Source: Arthrobacter sp. CAU 1506 (GTDB lineage Bacteria > Actinomycetota > Actinomycetes > Actinomycetales > Micrococcaceae). From it: a stretch of 64,000 bases of DNA. The stretch lies in the NCBI RefSeq assembly GCF_005047635.1, contig NZ_SUKC01000005.1, positions 168,243 to 232,242 of the forward strand, written 5' to 3'. Positions 33,367-43,516 of this stretch are shown here, one piece after another. The notes below the pieces were generated by a model. It saw only the letters and a program-made list of their open reading frames with translations. It had not been told where the DNA came from and did not search any database. Made by a program: the position numbers and the translations under genes. The number at the start of each line of letters is the position of its first letter. Position 1 is the first letter of the stretch.

Positions 33367-34377
33367 GTGACCGGGATCGACGACGTCGCGCGGGCCGCCG
33401 GCGTCTCGACGGCGACGGTTTCGCGTGCCCTCCGCGGGCTGTCCGGGGTCTCCGCGGCCACCCGTGACCGGGTGCTACAGACAGCGGACTCGCTGGGTTA
33501 CGAGCCGTCGTCGTCGGCAGCGCATCTGGCCTCCGGCCGCACCATGGCAATGGGCGTGCTGCTGCCGCTGATCGAGCGCTGGTACTTTGCGTCCGCGCTG
33601 GAAGGCGTGGACCGTGCCCTGCGTGCTGCAGGCTACGACCTGATCGTGTTCAGCCTGGGCGGCACCGGCACCAACCGAGACCGGGTTTTCCACCGGTCGA
33701 TGCTGCGCAAACGGATCGACGCGCTGCTGGTGATGTGCATGCAGTTGACCCCGGACGAACTGGCAGCCCTGCAGACGCTGGAGTATCCCAACGTGATTGT
33801 CGGCGGCCACGTCGACGGGCTGCGCAGCGTCAGCGTGGACGACACCGCCGCGGCTACCGAAGCGGTGGAATACCTGATTTCGCTCGGCCACACCCGGATT
33901 GCCCACCTGCAGGGCGGCGGCGCCTACGGCATCGACTTCGACGTGCCGCGCCGGCGCGAGCAGGCCTTCCGGGACACCATGGCCCGGCACGGTCTGCCGG
34001 TCCGCCCGGAATGGCAGGCCATGGGGGACTTCCGGTTCGCCGGCGGCAAGGCAGCCGCTGGCCGGCTGCTGGATGCTCCGGGGGAGCGGCCGACGGCGAT
34101 CTTCGCCTCCGCGGACGAGATGGCCTTCGGTGCCCTGCAGGCCGCGCACGAACGGGGGCTTCGGGTGCCCGAGGACCTGTCCGTGGTGGGCATTGACGAC
34201 CACGAGTTCGCCGAGCCGATGGGCCTGACCACCATCCGGCAGCGGCCCGACGAGCAGGGCGCCTACGCCGCGGAGCTGCTGCTGGCCGAACTGCAGGGCA
34301 AAGCGCGCTTGGACGTGCCGCGGATTCAGCCGCACGAACTGGTGGTCAGAGCGTCAACCGGCCCACCGCCGTCGTAA
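33367..34377 (+). CDS. LacI family transcriptional regulator of the alpha-glucoside operon
   Basis: A 336-residue LacI/GalR protein. GTG 33367 starts it directly at the helix-turn-helix (TGIDDVARAAGVSTATVSRAL), with AAGGGG about ten bases upstream; GTG 33343 is a longer alternative overlapping the permease. The hinge helix and periplasmic-binding-protein-like effector domain follow, with VSVDDTAAATEAV and FASADEMAFGAL. Co-transcription with the transporter and a LacI-type operator in the promoter suggest autoregulated repression relieved by an imported sugar. Confidence 0.9.
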   Translation: MTGIDDVARAAGVSTATVSRALRGLSGVSAATRDRVLQTADSLGYEPSSSAAHLASGRTMAMGVLLPLIERWYFASALEGVDRALRAAGYDLIVFSLGGTGTNRDRVFHRSMLRKRIDALLVMCMQLTPDELAALQTLEYPNVIVGGHVDGLRSVSVDDTAAATEAVEYLISLGHTRIAHLQGGGAYGIDFDVPRRREQAFRDTMARHGLPVRPEWQAMGDFRFAGGKAAAGRLLDAPGERPTAIFASADEMAFGALQAAHERGLRVPEDLSVVGIDDHEFAEPMGLTTIRQRPDEQGAYAAELLLAELQGKARLDVPRIQPHELVVRASTGPPPS

Positions 34378-34839
34378 CTCACAGCACTGTGAGCGGCATA
34401 CGGGCGAAGCTTCCCGAACTGGACGAGTTCTTGAGCACCTCCGCGGGGCTGGGACGACGAGGGCTAAAACGAGCATGCCTCCACAGCACCTTCACAGTTC
34501 CGCCACAGTACGGGCTTATGGCTGGGCTAGACGGTTAAGCTATGACGAGTAGACTTTAAAAAGCGCGCCGTTCCGCCATCGTGAAGCGGCAACACCGGCA
34601 GCCGGACCCTCGGCGCATTCCGCCGCTGTTAGGTCGGCCGAGCCCTCCCCAACTCATTCCTCCGCCACAACCCCAATGGACGAACAGGCAGAAACTCGGG
34701 CCGTTCGACGGTCTTGGATCATTCTCGCCCTTCTGCTGACCTCTGATCCTCACGATCTGCACCCAAACTCGCAGCTTCTGGGGTTCATTGGGGAAAGAAG
34801 CGTTGCTCAATAATCTGGCCTCACTGAGGAGTTTGTGCA
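34378..34839. other. Intergenic region upstream of the Pls/PosA-like gene
   Basis: A 462-base interval without a credible ORF. A short perfect hairpin CTCACAG/CTGTGAG (34378-34393) sits at the LacI gene stop. An AT-rich patch occurs at 34535-34560. A possible promoter TTGGGG-17-TAATCT (34788-34793, 34811-34816) is followed by GAGGAG (34826-34831). No remnant of an adenylation domain is visible in any frame. Confidence 0.5.
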
Positions 34840-37749
34840 GTGAAAAAGCACGTCGACGCCCTGAGGGACGTTCCCCGTTCCACAACTGCGACGAATTCTC
34901 CGGTTCCCGCTGCACCCGCTGCACCCGCTGCACCCGCGGCTCCGGCGGTTACGGCGTTTCCGGCGGGGAGCGGCTCACCAAGCATTCCGGCCACGGGTGT
35001 CGCTGACCTGGAGCACCGCCTGTCGGGCATTCTCGCATCGGTGGTGAAAAAGGACGACGTTCCTGCTTCCGCCGACTTTTTCCAGGACCTGGGTGCGGAC
35101 TCGCTGGTGATGGCGCAGTTCTGCGCCCGTGTGCGCAAGCAGCCGGACCTGCCGTCGGTGGCGATCAAGGACATTTACCAGCACCCCACGCTCTCGGCGT
35201 TGGCAGCTGCCTTGGTGCCGGCGCAAGAGGCCCCGGCGCATGTGCAGGACCAGCTGGCCGAGGTGCTCGCCGGCGTGCTCGGCGTCGAGCAGGTCGCGGT
35301 GGGCGATGACTTCTTCCAGGACCTGGGTGCGGACTCGATGGTGATGGCGAAGTTCTGCGCCAGGGTGCGCAAGCAGCCGGATCTACCCCAGATGTCCATG
35401 AAGGAGATCTACAGCAACCCGAACGTCTCGGCACTGGTCGCGGCCCTGCAAGTTCCCCCGCAGCAGGACAAGCAGGAGGAGCCTTCGCCTGCCGTGGCGT
35501 CCGTCCCGGAGACAGCGCCGCCGATGGGCGCGCGGACGTGGGAGTACATAACGTGCGGCGCTTTGCAGACGCTCGTCTATCTCGGCTACTGCTTGGCTGC
35601 CGGCCTTATGACGGTCGTGTGGTACCAGTGGGTGTTCCCGGGCGCAGGGCCTGGCAACTACCAATGGCCGGAGCAGGGAATGAGCTTCCTGGAAATCTAC
35701 CTGCGGTCAACAGCCTACACAGCGGTGGTGTTCGTGGCCCTGTGCATCCTGCCCGTTGCGGCGAAGTGGATCATCGTTGGGCGCTTCCGTCCCCAGGAGT
35801 TCCGCATTTGGAGCCTCGCCTACTTCCGCTTCTGGCTGGTAAAGACCTTGATGCGCACCTCGCCCCTCGCGCTGATGACCGGTACCCCGCTGACGTCCTT
35901 TTACCTGCGGGCCATGGGAGCGAAGGTCGGCCGCAACGTCACGATGCTGACCAATCGGCTCCCGGTCTGCACTGACCTGCTGACGATCGGCGAGGGGACG
36001 GTGATCCGCAAGGACGTGATGCTCAATGGGTACCGTGCCCACGGCGGCGTCATCCAGGTGGGCGGGGTCACGCTGGGAAGGGACGTGACCGTCAGCGAGG
36101 GCAGTGTCCTGGACATCAACACGTCGATGGGCGACCGCTCGCAACTGGGCCACCGGTCCACTCTCTACACCGGCCAAGCCGTGCCCGAGGGGGAGCATTG
36201 GCACGGTTCCCCGGGCAGGCCTACAAACGTGGACTACAGCAGGGTCGAACGGACACCTTACCGCCCGTGGCGCCGTGGATTGTTTGCCACCACCCAGCTC
36301 ATCGCCGCGCTCGGACTGGGCCGCATACTGGTCGGGCAGGCGGTCATCCTCTTCGTTCTGGCGGATCCGAATGTGGCGGCGCTGTTGGAGACGCAGGCTC
36401 TGGCGTTCACCAGTTGGATCTTCTACGGCGACGCTCTTTTCTACGCCGGCCTGGCCGTCTTTGGCGGGACGCTCGTAGGGCTGGTCCTCATCACGACCGT
36501 GCCGCGGGTGCTCCAACTCGGATTGAAGCCGGACACGGTGTATCCGATGTTCGGGCCGCGCTATGCCGCCGAGCGGGCGGTGGCGAGGATGACCAACAGT
36601 CGCTTGTTTCCGTCGTTGTTCGGCGATAGCTCATACGTCGTGAACTACGTGCGGGCCCTCGGCTACAAGCAGGGAACGGTCCAGCAGACCGGATCGAATC
36701 TGGGCACGATGTTCAAACACGACAATCCTTTCCTGTCGGAGATCGGCACCGGAACCATGATCGCCGATGGATTGTCGTTCATGAACACCGACTATTCCGC
36801 GACTTCTTTCCAGCTCAGCCGGACGTCGGTCGGCGCGCGCAACTTTCTGGGCAACTTCGTGCTCTACCCGGCCGAAGCCAGGACCGGGGAGAACTGCCTG
36901 CTGGCGACCAAGGTCATGGTTCCCATCGACGGACCGGTCCGCCACGACGTGGGCCTGCTCGGTTCACCACCGTTCGAGATCCCACGCTCGGTCCTGCGGG
37001 ACGCGGTGGAGCATGCGGACCGGGCCACATTCCGTCGGGACCTCGCGGCCAAAAACAGACACAACCTGCGTTCGATGGCCCTCTTGATGCTTGTCCGCTG
37101 GGTTCTCGCGTCGCTTGGAGTACTGGTGTCGTTTGCCGGCCTCGAACTGTCGGATCAGTTTGGTTTCCTGGCCCTCAGCGGATCCTTCGTCGTAATGCTC
37201 GTCGTTGGCTTGCTGGCCCCCATCGGCATCCAGCACCTCGTGCTCGGGACCCGGCGGCTGAAGCCTCAGCTCTGCTCTATCTACCACCCCTACTTTTGGT
37301 GGCACGAGCGGTACTGGAAGCTGCAGGCCAACAGCCGATACATGTCGATCCTCAACGGGACCCCCTTCAAGCCGCTGGTCTGGCGTCTGTTGGGCGTGCG
37401 GATTGGATCCCGGGTGTTCGACGACGGCTGTGCGATCCCCGAGCGGACACTGGTGACCATCGGCTCCCGCTGCACACTGAACAACGGCACCATGATCCAG
37501 TCCCACTCCCAAGAGGACGGGATGTTCAAATCCGACTACGACGTCATTGGCCAAGACGTCACGCTCGGCGTCGGCGCTCTGGTCCATTACGGGGTAACCA
37601 TCGAAGACCGCGTCGTCGCCGCCGCCGACTCCTTCGTGATGAAGGGATCAACGCTTTCCCAAGGATCCCTGTGGGCTGGCAACCCGGCTCAAGAGGCACG
37701 TGCCGCCACCGGATCCACCACCGCCGCTCTCGAAAGGCCTTTTGCCTGA
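34840..37749 (+). CDS. Pls/PosA-type peptide synthetase-like protein lacking the adenylation domain
   Basis: A 969-residue protein. GTG 34840 is well supported by GAGGAG eight bases upstream. Residues 20-50 are a Pro/Ala repeat linker. Two carrier (PCP) domains follow at about 55-126 and 134-204, both with intact phosphopantetheine motif DLGADS (S88 and S166). From about residue 230 it has the C-terminal module typical of epsilon-poly-lysine synthetase (Pls/PosA): several membrane helices interleaved with left-handed beta-helix acyltransferase-like repeats (LTIGEGTVIRKDVML, GRDVTVSEGSVLDIN, IGSRCTLNNGTMIQSH). Known relatives start with an adenylation domain that selects the amino acid; none is present. 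The carriers would have to be loaded by a stand-alone enzyme in trans. Confidence 0.85.
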   Translation: MKKHVDALRDVPRSTTATNSPVPAAPAAPAAPAAPAVTAFPAGSGSPSIPATGVADLEHRLSGILASVVKKDDVPASADFFQDLGADSLVMAQFCARVRKQPDLPSVAIKDIYQHPTLSALAAALVPAQEAPAHVQDQLAEVLAGVLGVEQVAVGDDFFQDLGADSMVMAKFCARVRKQPDLPQMSMKEIYSNPNVSALVAALQVPPQQDKQEEPSPAVASVPETAPPMGARTWEYITCGALQTLVYLGYCLAAGLMTVVWYQWVFPGAGPGNYQWPEQGMSFLEIYLRSTAYTAVVFVALCILPVAAKWIIVGRFRPQEFRIWSLAYFRFWLVKTLMRTSPLALMTGTPLTSFYLRAMGAKVGRNVTMLTNRLPVCTDLLTIGEGTVIRKDVMLNGYRAHGGVIQVGGVTLGRDVTVSEGSVLDINTSMGDRSQLGHRSTLYTGQAVPEGEHWHGSPGRPTNVDYSRVERTPYRPWRRGLFATTQLIAALGLGRILVGQAVILFVLADPNVAALLETQALAFTSWIFYGDALFYAGLAVFGGTLVGLVLITTVPRVLQLGLKPDTVYPMFGPRYAAERAVARMTNSRLFPSLFGDSSYVVNYVRALGYKQGTVQQTGSNLGTMFKHDNPFLSEIGTGTMIADGLSFMNTDYSATSFQLSRTSVGARNFLGNFVLYPAEARTGENCLLATKVMVPIDGPVRHDVGLLGSPPFEIPRSVLRDAVEHADRATFRRDLAAKNRHNLRSMALLMLVRWVLASLGVLVSFAGLELSDQFGFLALSGSFVVMLVVGLLAPIGIQHLVLGTRRLKPQLCSIYHPYFWWHERYWKLQANSRYMSILNGTPFKPLVWRLLGVRIGSRVFDDGCAIPERTLVTIGSRCTLNNGTMIQSHSQEDGMFKSDYDVIGQDVTLGVGALVHYGVTIEDRVVAAADSFVMKGSTLSQGSLWAGNPAQEARAATGSTTAALERPFA

Positions 37750-37856
37750 GGTCCTTGAAGCAGTTGGCTGCACTGTCGCCGGCGAAGGACCGGTAAGGGA
37801 GCCGGGACGTTCGACGAAACCGCGAGGCGCGGGCGCCGCAGCGCCGGGTAAGGCGG

Positions 37857-38681
37857 TCAGGAGGCGCGGGCCAGTTGGCGGATCTTGATCCAGCGACCGG
37901 CCAGGCGACGGTAGGCGGCAGCGGCGCCGGTCATGTCGCCGTCGGCCAGCGATTCAATGCCGGCGTGCACGTCCGACGGCGATTCGTCCGGGTAGACGAG
38001 CTCGGCCACGCGACCGTAATCCAGCTCCACAATGGCATCGGCCGTGAAGGTCTCCAACCACTCGATCAGCTCGGTCAGCTCTTCCAGCAGATCCAGTCCC
38101 GGGGCGGCCACGGCCAGCGATGCCGCCGCATAACGGGCCCGGTCAATGCACTGTGGAACCGGGGCGGCCAACCGGACGGTCTGCAGCGTGTGGTCCGTCT
38201 CCACCCTTTCGGTGTGGTCGTCCTCGCGGAACAGCACGAACCAGCCGAACGGGATCCCCCACGTGGAGCTGCGTGTGTGCAGCTTGGCCAGCGATTCCAC
38301 AAAATTGTCCGGATCCAGCCGCGACTGCTGGGCGTCGCGCGCAGCTTCCGGCACCAGCAGGCCCAGCAGCGGGTCGCGCAGGCTGCTGGAGAGCGATTCG
38401 GCGGCCAGGGTGCTGCGGACGGCCAGCTGGTTGGGGCAATACCTCGGGGCGGTGATGCCATCCGACGTCGGGTAATGCAATACGCGGATCAGGTCCTCGC
38501 TGGAATGCGGGAACGGATCGGACACCGTGCGGGTGATCCGGCGCAGCGAGTCACCGCGGTCCAGGTTCTCCGTCACGTCCCGACCGCGGCCGCGCTGGCT
38601 CATGATGAGCAGCTGCTGCTCGTCGTCGAACACATCCAGTGGTTCGAAGACCCGCAGGTAGGAGACGTACGGAAACTTCAT
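37857..38681 (-). CDS. Conserved protein of unknown function
   Basis: A 274-residue soluble protein beginning MKFPYVSYLRVFEPLDVF. It has no signal peptide or membrane helix and no motif I recognise. The middle contains GIPFGWFVLFREDD, and the C-terminal third is helical (LDLLEELTELIEWLETF). The gene starts two bases before the exonuclease III stop on the same strand, so the two may be co-transcribed. Codon usage looks native. Confidence 0.75.
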   Translation of the reverse strand: MKFPYVSYLRVFEPLDVFDDEQQLLIMSQRGRGRDVTENLDRGDSLRRITRTVSDPFPHSSEDLIRVLHYPTSDGITAPRYCPNQLAVRSTLAAESLSSSLRDPLLGLLVPEAARDAQQSRLDPDNFVESLAKLHTRSSTWGIPFGWFVLFREDDHTERVETDHTLQTVRLAAPVPQCIDRARYAAASLAVAAPGLDLLEELTELIEWLETFTADAIVELDYGRVAELVYPDESPSDVHAGIESLADGDMTGAAAAYRRLAGRWIKIRQLARAS

Positions 38682-38682
38682 C

Positions 38683-39486
38683 TCAGTCCAGCTCCGCTAT
38701 AACCGGTGCGTGGTCCGAGGCGCCCTTGCCCTTGCGCTCCTCACGGTCAATCCGCGCGCCGCTGACGCGGGCGGCCAGCGCCGGGGAGGCAAGAATGAAG
38801 TCGATGCGCATGCCTTCCTTCTTGGGGAAGCGCAGCTGGGTGTAGTCCCAGTAGGTGTAGACGCCGGGGCCGGGGGTGTGCGGCCGGACCACGTCCACGA
38901 ATCCGGCCTCTTCGAAGGCGCGGAAGGCAGCGCGCTCCGGCTCGGTGATGTGCGTGGCGTTCTGGGCGCGGAACCATTCGATGTCCCAGACGTCGTCGTC
39001 GGTGGGGGCGATGTTCCAGTCACCCATCAGGGCAAGGTTCAGGGTGGGGTCGGCCTGGACCCAGCTGGCGGCTTCTTCCTTGAGGACCTTCAGCCAGTTC
39101 AGCTTGTAGGGCATGTGGGGGTCGTTGACCGCGCGGCCGTTGGGAACGTACAGGCTCCACACCCGCACGCCACCACAGGTTGCCCCGATGGCGCGGGCCT
39201 CGGCCGCGGTGATCTCCTCGGTCTTGCCGAAATGCGGCTGGCCGGGAAAGGTCCGTTCCACGTCATCCAGGCCAACCCGGGAGGCGATGGCGACGCCGTT
39301 CCACTGGTTCAGGCCGAAGTGCGCCACCTCGTAGCCGTTCTTCTCGAACAGGTCCCACGGGAAGTTCTCATCCTTAGCCTTGGTCTCCTGGATGGCCAGG
39401 ACATCCACGTCGGAGCGCTGCAGCCAGGCCTCAACACGGTCGGCGCGGGCACGGATCGAGTTCACATTCCAGGTAGCAATCTTCAC
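38683..39486 (-). CDS. xth: Exodeoxyribonuclease III / AP endonuclease
   Basis: A 267-residue enzyme of the EEP superfamily for base-excision repair. GTG 39486 is chosen because the protein then begins KIATWNVNSIRAR, the invariant family start. Catalytic landmarks are the Glu in IQETK, the YVPNGR block, the GDWNIAP motif with metal ligands, DIEWFR, and the terminal ASDHAPV with the catalytic Asp-His. A UDG-like gene, also a repair family, is divergent from it. Confidence 0.95.
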   Translation of the reverse strand: MKIATWNVNSIRARADRVEAWLQRSDVDVLAIQETKAKDENFPWDLFEKNGYEVAHFGLNQWNGVAIASRVGLDDVERTFPGQPHFGKTEEITAAEARAIGATCGGVRVWSLYVPNGRAVNDPHMPYKLNWLKVLKEEAASWVQADPTLNLALMGDWNIAPTDDDVWDIEWFRAQNATHITEPERAAFRAFEEAGFVDVVRPHTPGPGVYTYWDYTQLRFPKKEGMRIDFILASPALAARVSGARIDREERKGKGASDHAPVIAELD

Positions 39487-39598
39487 AACAGCTACGTTAC
39501 CCAAACGGCACAGGCTGCGCTTCCCGTCTTCGGCTAATCGGACCGCGCGGCGGCGAATGACCCTGACGACTCCGTTGGTCCAAGGGTATGTTGGGGAC

Positions 39599-40201
39599 AT
39601 GTTCGCCGATAAGCCGCAGTCACTTGCAGATCCGAACGAACAGCAGCAGAGGAAAGCCATGCTGCACAGCGCGCCGGCCATTCAAGAACTTGAAGAATGG
39701 CGGGAAGAATTCGCCAAGACACGAACAGAGCCCGTGCCGCATTTCGACCCGGCGGATGCCGGTTCCGCAGCGCGGGTGCTTTTCTTGCTCGACAGCCCCG
39801 GAGCCGAGACAGTCTCGGCCGAGGGGCCGGGATTCGTCTCCGTAGACAACCCGGACCAGGCCGCCGAGCGGTGCTGGACCGAACGCAACGATGCGGAGCT
39901 CCATGATGGAATCCTGCTGTGGAACACGGTGCCCTTTTTCCTGGACGGTGCCGAGCCCACACCGGTTCAGACCATCGCCGGAGTCAAAGCGCTCAAGTCG
40001 GTGCTGGGGCTGCTGCCTCGCCTGGAAGTGGTCGTGCTGTGCGGGACCTTCACCAAGAACCAGTGGGCGAAGCACATGGGTGCGTTCAGCAGGCCGACCG
40101 TCATCAAGGCGCCCAGTCCCGGCAGCCGCGGGATGATCAGCAAGAAGAACCAGGAAGACTTCCGTCAGGCCGTGCGGCGGGCTAAGCGCCTGGTCGGCTG
40201 A
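39599..40201 (+). CDS. Uracil-DNA glycosylase-like protein
   Basis: A 200-residue protein from ATG 39599. The fold cues are VLFLLDSPGAET near residue 60 (in the position of the family-4/5 active-site loop), ILLWNTVPFFLDGAEPT, and VVLCGTFTKNQWAK with a possible C-terminal catalytic loop IKAPSPGSRGM. These suggest the UDG superfamily, but the motifs are divergent and activity is unproven. The position back-to-back with exonuclease III supports a repair role. Confidence 0.6.
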   Translation: MFADKPQSLADPNEQQQRKAMLHSAPAIQELEEWREEFAKTRTEPVPHFDPADAGSAARVLFLLDSPGAETVSAEGPGFVSVDNPDQAAERCWTERNDAELHDGILLWNTVPFFLDGAEPTPVQTIAGVKALKSVLGLLPRLEVVVLCGTFTKNQWAKHMGAFSRPTVIKAPSPGSRGMISKKNQEDFRQAVRRAKRLVG

Positions 40202-40228
40202 GCGCCAGCTGGTCCGGGCTCAGTACAG

Positions 40229-41053
40229 CTAGCTGCGCCACCACTTGTCCAGGATGGACACCGGGGTGGCGCGCTTGTGCCTGGTCATCAGGTAGCGCTG
40301 CTCGATCTTCTCGGCGACCTCATCCGGAACCGCGCCGCCCTCGAGGTACTCGTCGATGTGGTCGTAGCTGATGCCCAGTTCGTCTTCGTCGGTGCGGCCC
40401 GGCTTGTTGTCCAGCAGGTCCGCCGTCGGAACCTTGTGCGCCACTTGGTCACTGGCACCGAGGTGTTCCAGGAGCTGGCGGTTCTGCCGCTTGTTCAGCC
40501 CAAAGAGGGGGAGCACGTCGGCCGCACCGTCGCCGAACTTGGTGAAGAAACCGGTCACCGACTCTGCGCCGTGATCCGTGCCCAGCACCAGGTAGTTGTG
40601 CTGTCCGGCCAGCGCGTACTGGGCCATCATTCGAGCGCGGGCTTTGATGTTGCCCTTGTTGAAGTCCGTGATCTCTTCGCCGGTGGTCTCCGTGAACTCG
40701 GACTGGAAACCGTCAACCGCTGACTTGATGTTGAACGTCCATGACGCCGTCGGCTTGATGAAGTCCATCGCTGCCTGGGCGTCGTCTTCGTCATGCTGAA
40801 CCCCGTAAGGCAGGCGCACGGCCACGAAGGTGGCTTCTACGCCCTCGGCCTTGAGCTCGTCCACTGCCAGTTGCGCGAGCTTGCCGGCAAGGCTGGAGTC
40901 GACGCCACCGCTGATGCCCAGCACAAAGCCCTTGGTGCCGGTGGCCTTGAGGTAGTCCTTGAGGAATCCGACGCGCCGTGCGACTTCCTGCGCGGGGTCG
41001 ATGGAGGGCTGGACGCCCATTTCGTCAATGATCGTGGCTTGGAGTTCACGCAT
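40229..41053 (-). CDS. nadE: Ammonia-dependent NAD+ synthetase
   Basis: A 274-residue enzyme with the normal length of NH3-dependent NadE. The ATP-pyrophosphatase P-loop is GISGGVDSS (residues 46-54). Further signatures are [51 protein letters not shown] and KVPTADL. It amidates deamido-NAD+ in the last step of NAD synthesis. There is no glutaminase domain, so free ammonia or an external donor is used. Confidence 0.96.
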   Translation of the reverse strand: MRELQATIIDEMGVQPSIDPAQEVARRVGFLKDYLKATGTKGFVLGISGGVDSSLAGKLAQLAVDELKAEGVEATFVAVRLPYGVQHDEDDAQAAMDFIKPTASWTFNIKSAVDGFQSEFTETTGEEITDFNKGNIKARARMMAQYALAGQHNYLVLGTDHGAESVTGFFTKFGDGAADVLPLFGLNKRQNRQLLEHLGASDQVAHKVPTADLLDNKPGRTDEDELGISYDHIDEYLEGGAVPDEVAEKIEQRYLMTRHKRATPVSILDKWWRS

Positions 41054-41083
41054 GACCTCAGCCTACTGGAGGACTCCGGCCGG

Positions 41084-41186
41084 GTGTCCAAGTTTTGGCG
41101 GGCACCTGAGCATCGCCGCAGGTCAGAGGCTCACGCCGCGTCAAAAGTGTGGACAGTTATGGCTGAACCTGGACAGTTCTGGCGGG
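41084..41186 (+). repeat. Degenerate short repeats upstream of nadE, possible insertion scar
   Basis: TGGACAGTTATGG (41150-41162) and TGGACAGTTCTGG (41170-41182) are 20 bases apart, and a third related string TGTCCAAGTTTTGGCGGG starts at 41084. The motif recalls terminal sequences of transposons, but no transposase remains. It lies at the junction between nadE and the ROK-controlled catabolic operon. Confidence 0.4.
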
Positions 41187-41243
41187 GGAACCCGCCGGTG
41201 GCCCGGCCGCGGACCCCGGTGCGAACCGCGCGACCCCGTCCCG

Positions 41244-42239
41244 CTACTGCTGGAACGCGGCGTCGAACGAGGTCTCCGGCGGGTCGAAGTCGAACCGCTT
41301 CAGGAACTCCAGCGCTTCCGGCGCCCCCTGCAGCCGGTCCATCCCGGCGTCCTCCCACTCCACCGAGATCGGCCCGTCGTACCCGATCGCTGCCAGTGCC
41401 CGGAAGCTGGCCTCCCACGGCACGTCTCCGCGTCCGGTGGAGACGAAGTCCCAGCCGCGCCGCGGGTCGCCCCAGGGCAGATGCGATCCCAGCCGGGTGT
41501 TGCGTCCGGTGATCCGCAGCTTCGTGTCCTTGCAGTCCACATGGTAGATCCGGTCCTTGAAGTCCCAGATCAGCGAGACCGGGTCGATGTCCTGCCACAT
41601 CATGTGGCTGGGATCCCAGTTGATCCCGAACGCCTCGCGGTGCCCCACGGCCTCCAGTGCCCGCACCGTGGACCAGTAGTCGTAGGCGATCTCGGACGGG
41701 TGGATCTCGTGCGCGAACCGCACGCCGCATTCGTCGAACACGTCCAGGATGGGGTTCCACCGGTCGGCGAAGTCCCGGTAGCCGTCGTCGATCACGTGGG
41801 CCGGCACCGGCGGGAACATCGCCACGTACTGCCAGATCGATGACCCGGTGAACCCCACCACAGTCTTCACCCCGAGCCGCTGCGCCAGCCGCGCCGTGTG
41901 CATCATCTCTTCGGCCGCCCGCGTCCGGACGCCTTCCGGATCGCCGTCGCCCCACACGCGCTCGCCGACGATCGACTGGTGCCGGAAGTCGATCGGGTCG
42001 TCGCAGACCGCCTGGCCCTTCAAGTGGTTGGAGATGGCCCATACCTTCAGCCCGTGGCGCTCCAGGATGTCCAGCCGGCCGGCGATGTAGTCGTCGTCGT
42101 CCCAGCGCCACGCGTCCAGATGGTCGCCGGACACCGCGATTTCCAGGCCGTCGTAGCCCCAGCCGGCAGCGAGTTCCGCCACCTTCTCGAAGGGCAGGTC
42201 AGCCCACTGGCCGGTGAACAGAGTGAAGTTACGAGGCAT
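41244..42239 (-). CDS. TIM-barrel sugar isomerase/epimerase-like enzyme (331 aa)
   Basis: A 331-residue protein of the xylose isomerase-like TIM-barrel family. ATG 42239 has CAGGAG six bases upstream. Predicted metal ligands lie in [27 protein letters not shown] and ISVEWED. Family members isomerise, epimerise, dehydrate or beta-eliminate keto-sugars. Its start overlaps the end of the dehydrogenase gene by 11 bases. Last gene of a seven-gene operon running leftward from 49479. Confidence 0.85.
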   Translation of the reverse strand: MPRNFTLFTGQWADLPFEKVAELAAGWGYDGLEIAVSGDHLDAWRWDDDDYIAGRLDILERHGLKVWAISNHLKGQAVCDDPIDFRHQSIVGERVWGDGDPEGVRTRAAEEMMHTARLAQRLGVKTVVGFTGSSIWQYVAMFPPVPAHVIDDGYRDFADRWNPILDVFDECGVRFAHEIHPSEIAYDYWSTVRALEAVGHREAFGINWDPSHMMWQDIDPVSLIWDFKDRIYHVDCKDTKLRITGRNTRLGSHLPWGDPRRGWDFVSTGRGDVPWEASFRALAAIGYDGPISVEWEDAGMDRLQGAPEALEFLKRFDFDPPETSFDAAFQQ

Positions 42240-43428
42240 CGGTTGCTCCTGTCGCTGAAAGGTCGTGCCGGGTGTCGGCTCCGGCGAGGACGACGGCGGT
42301 GCCCTCCTGGGCGGCGCTGCGCACCATCGCGTCCAGCACCTTTTGCACCGCCAGGCCGTCCTCAAAACCGGGACTGGGCGCCGAGCCGGCAGCCACCGCG
42401 GCCAGGAAATCCGCGGCCTGGCTGGTGAAGGTGTGGTCCCAGCCGAGCACATGCCCGGGCGGCCACCAGGCCTGCAGGTACGGGTGCGACTGCTCGGTGA
42501 CCAGGATCCTCGCCGCACCTGCCAGCCCTGGCGGGGCACCGGCGTCGTAATAGTGGAGCTCATTCAACCGCTCCAGGTCGAAGCTGAGGTTCCCGCCCGA
42601 TCCGTACACCTCTATCCGCAGCGCGTTCTTGCGGCCGGTGGCCATCCGGGTGACCTCCAGGCTGGCCACCGCGCCGGAGTCCAGCCGCAGCGTGGCCCAC
42701 GCGGCGTCGTCCACGGTCACCGGTTCCGGCCCGTCCGGGCCCTGCCGGGTGTCCACGAACGTGTTGAGCGTGGCGGACACAGAGGTGACGCGCGCGCCGA
42801 GCAGGAAGTGGATCTGGTCCACCGCGTGTGAGGCCAAATCGCCGAGCGCCCCGGAGCCCGCGGTCTCTTGGCGCAGCCGCCAGGTCATCGGTGCGGCATC
42901 GTCGGCCAGCCAGTCCTGCAGGTAGGCGATCCGCACCTGCCGGACGGTGCCGATCCTGCCCTCGGCGATCAGTTGCCGGGCCAAGGCCAGGGCGGGAACC
43001 CGGCGGTAGTTGAAGCCGACCATGGCCTGCACGCCGGAGGCGCGGGCGGTTCGGGCCGCGGCCGCCATCATCTCGGCCTCGGCCACCGAATTGGCCAGCG
43101 GCTTCTCCACGATCACGTGCTTGCCGGCCTCCAGCGCGGCCACCGCCAGTTCGGCGTGCAGGTGGCCGGGGGTGCAGATGTCCACGATCTGCACGTCGTC
43201 GCGCTCCAGGACAGCGCGCCAATCCGTGGAGCCCTCGGCCCAGCCATACCGGCCGGCATCAACGGCCACGCTGTGCGGATCGCGGCCGGCCAGGACCCGC
43301 TGCGCCACCGCCGGTCCGCCGGGATAGAAGGCGGAGACATTGCGCCAGGCATTGGAGTGCGCCTTGCCCATGAAGGCGTGCCCCAATACCGCCACGCCCA
43401 GCGGCGGCCCGTCCGGATTGGCGGTCAT
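42229..43428 (-). CDS. Gfo/Idh/MocA family sugar dehydrogenase
   Basis: A 399-residue NAD(P)-dependent oxidoreductase. ATG 43428 follows AAGGAG at six bases spacing. The Rossmann region reads [14 protein letters not shown] (11-24). The catalytic lysine is K109 in VEKPL, and D197 and H201 in [10 protein letters not shown] complete the family triad. It probably oxidises a ring hydroxyl of a sugar, glycoside or polyol, giving the keto product handled by the flanking TIM-barrel enzymes. Confidence 0.9.
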   Translation of the reverse strand: MTANPDGPPLGVAVLGHAFMGKAHSNAWRNVSAFYPGGPAVAQRVLAGRDPHSVAVDAGRYGWAEGSTDWRAVLERDDVQIVDICTPGHLHAELAVAALEAGKHVIVEKPLANSVAEAEMMAAAARTARASGVQAMVGFNYRRVPALALARQLIAEGRIGTVRQVRIAYLQDWLADDAAPMTWRLRQETAGSGALGDLASHAVDQIHFLLGARVTSVSATLNTFVDTRQGPDGPEPVTVDDAAWATLRLDSGAVASLEVTRMATGRKNALRIEVYGSGGNLSFDLERLNELHYYDAGAPPGLAGAARILVTEQSHPYLQAWWPPGHVLGWDHTFTSQAADFLAAVAAGSAPSPGFEDGLAVQKVLDAMVRSAAQEGTAVVLAGADTRHDLSATGATDAS

Positions 43429-43516
43429 CGTCTTCTCCTTGGTGCTCGTCTGTCTGTGCTGTCGCTCGGCCTGTGGTGCGCTCGAACCATCGGCGGCTGG
43501 AAGCCAGCGGCCGGGG

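Noticed and set aside
34556..34933. Minus-strand open frame overlapping the start of the Pls-like gene
   Set aside because: It lies opposite a strong ribosome-binding site and the carrier-domain coding sequence, has no recognisable domain, and its composition is that of a shadow frame.
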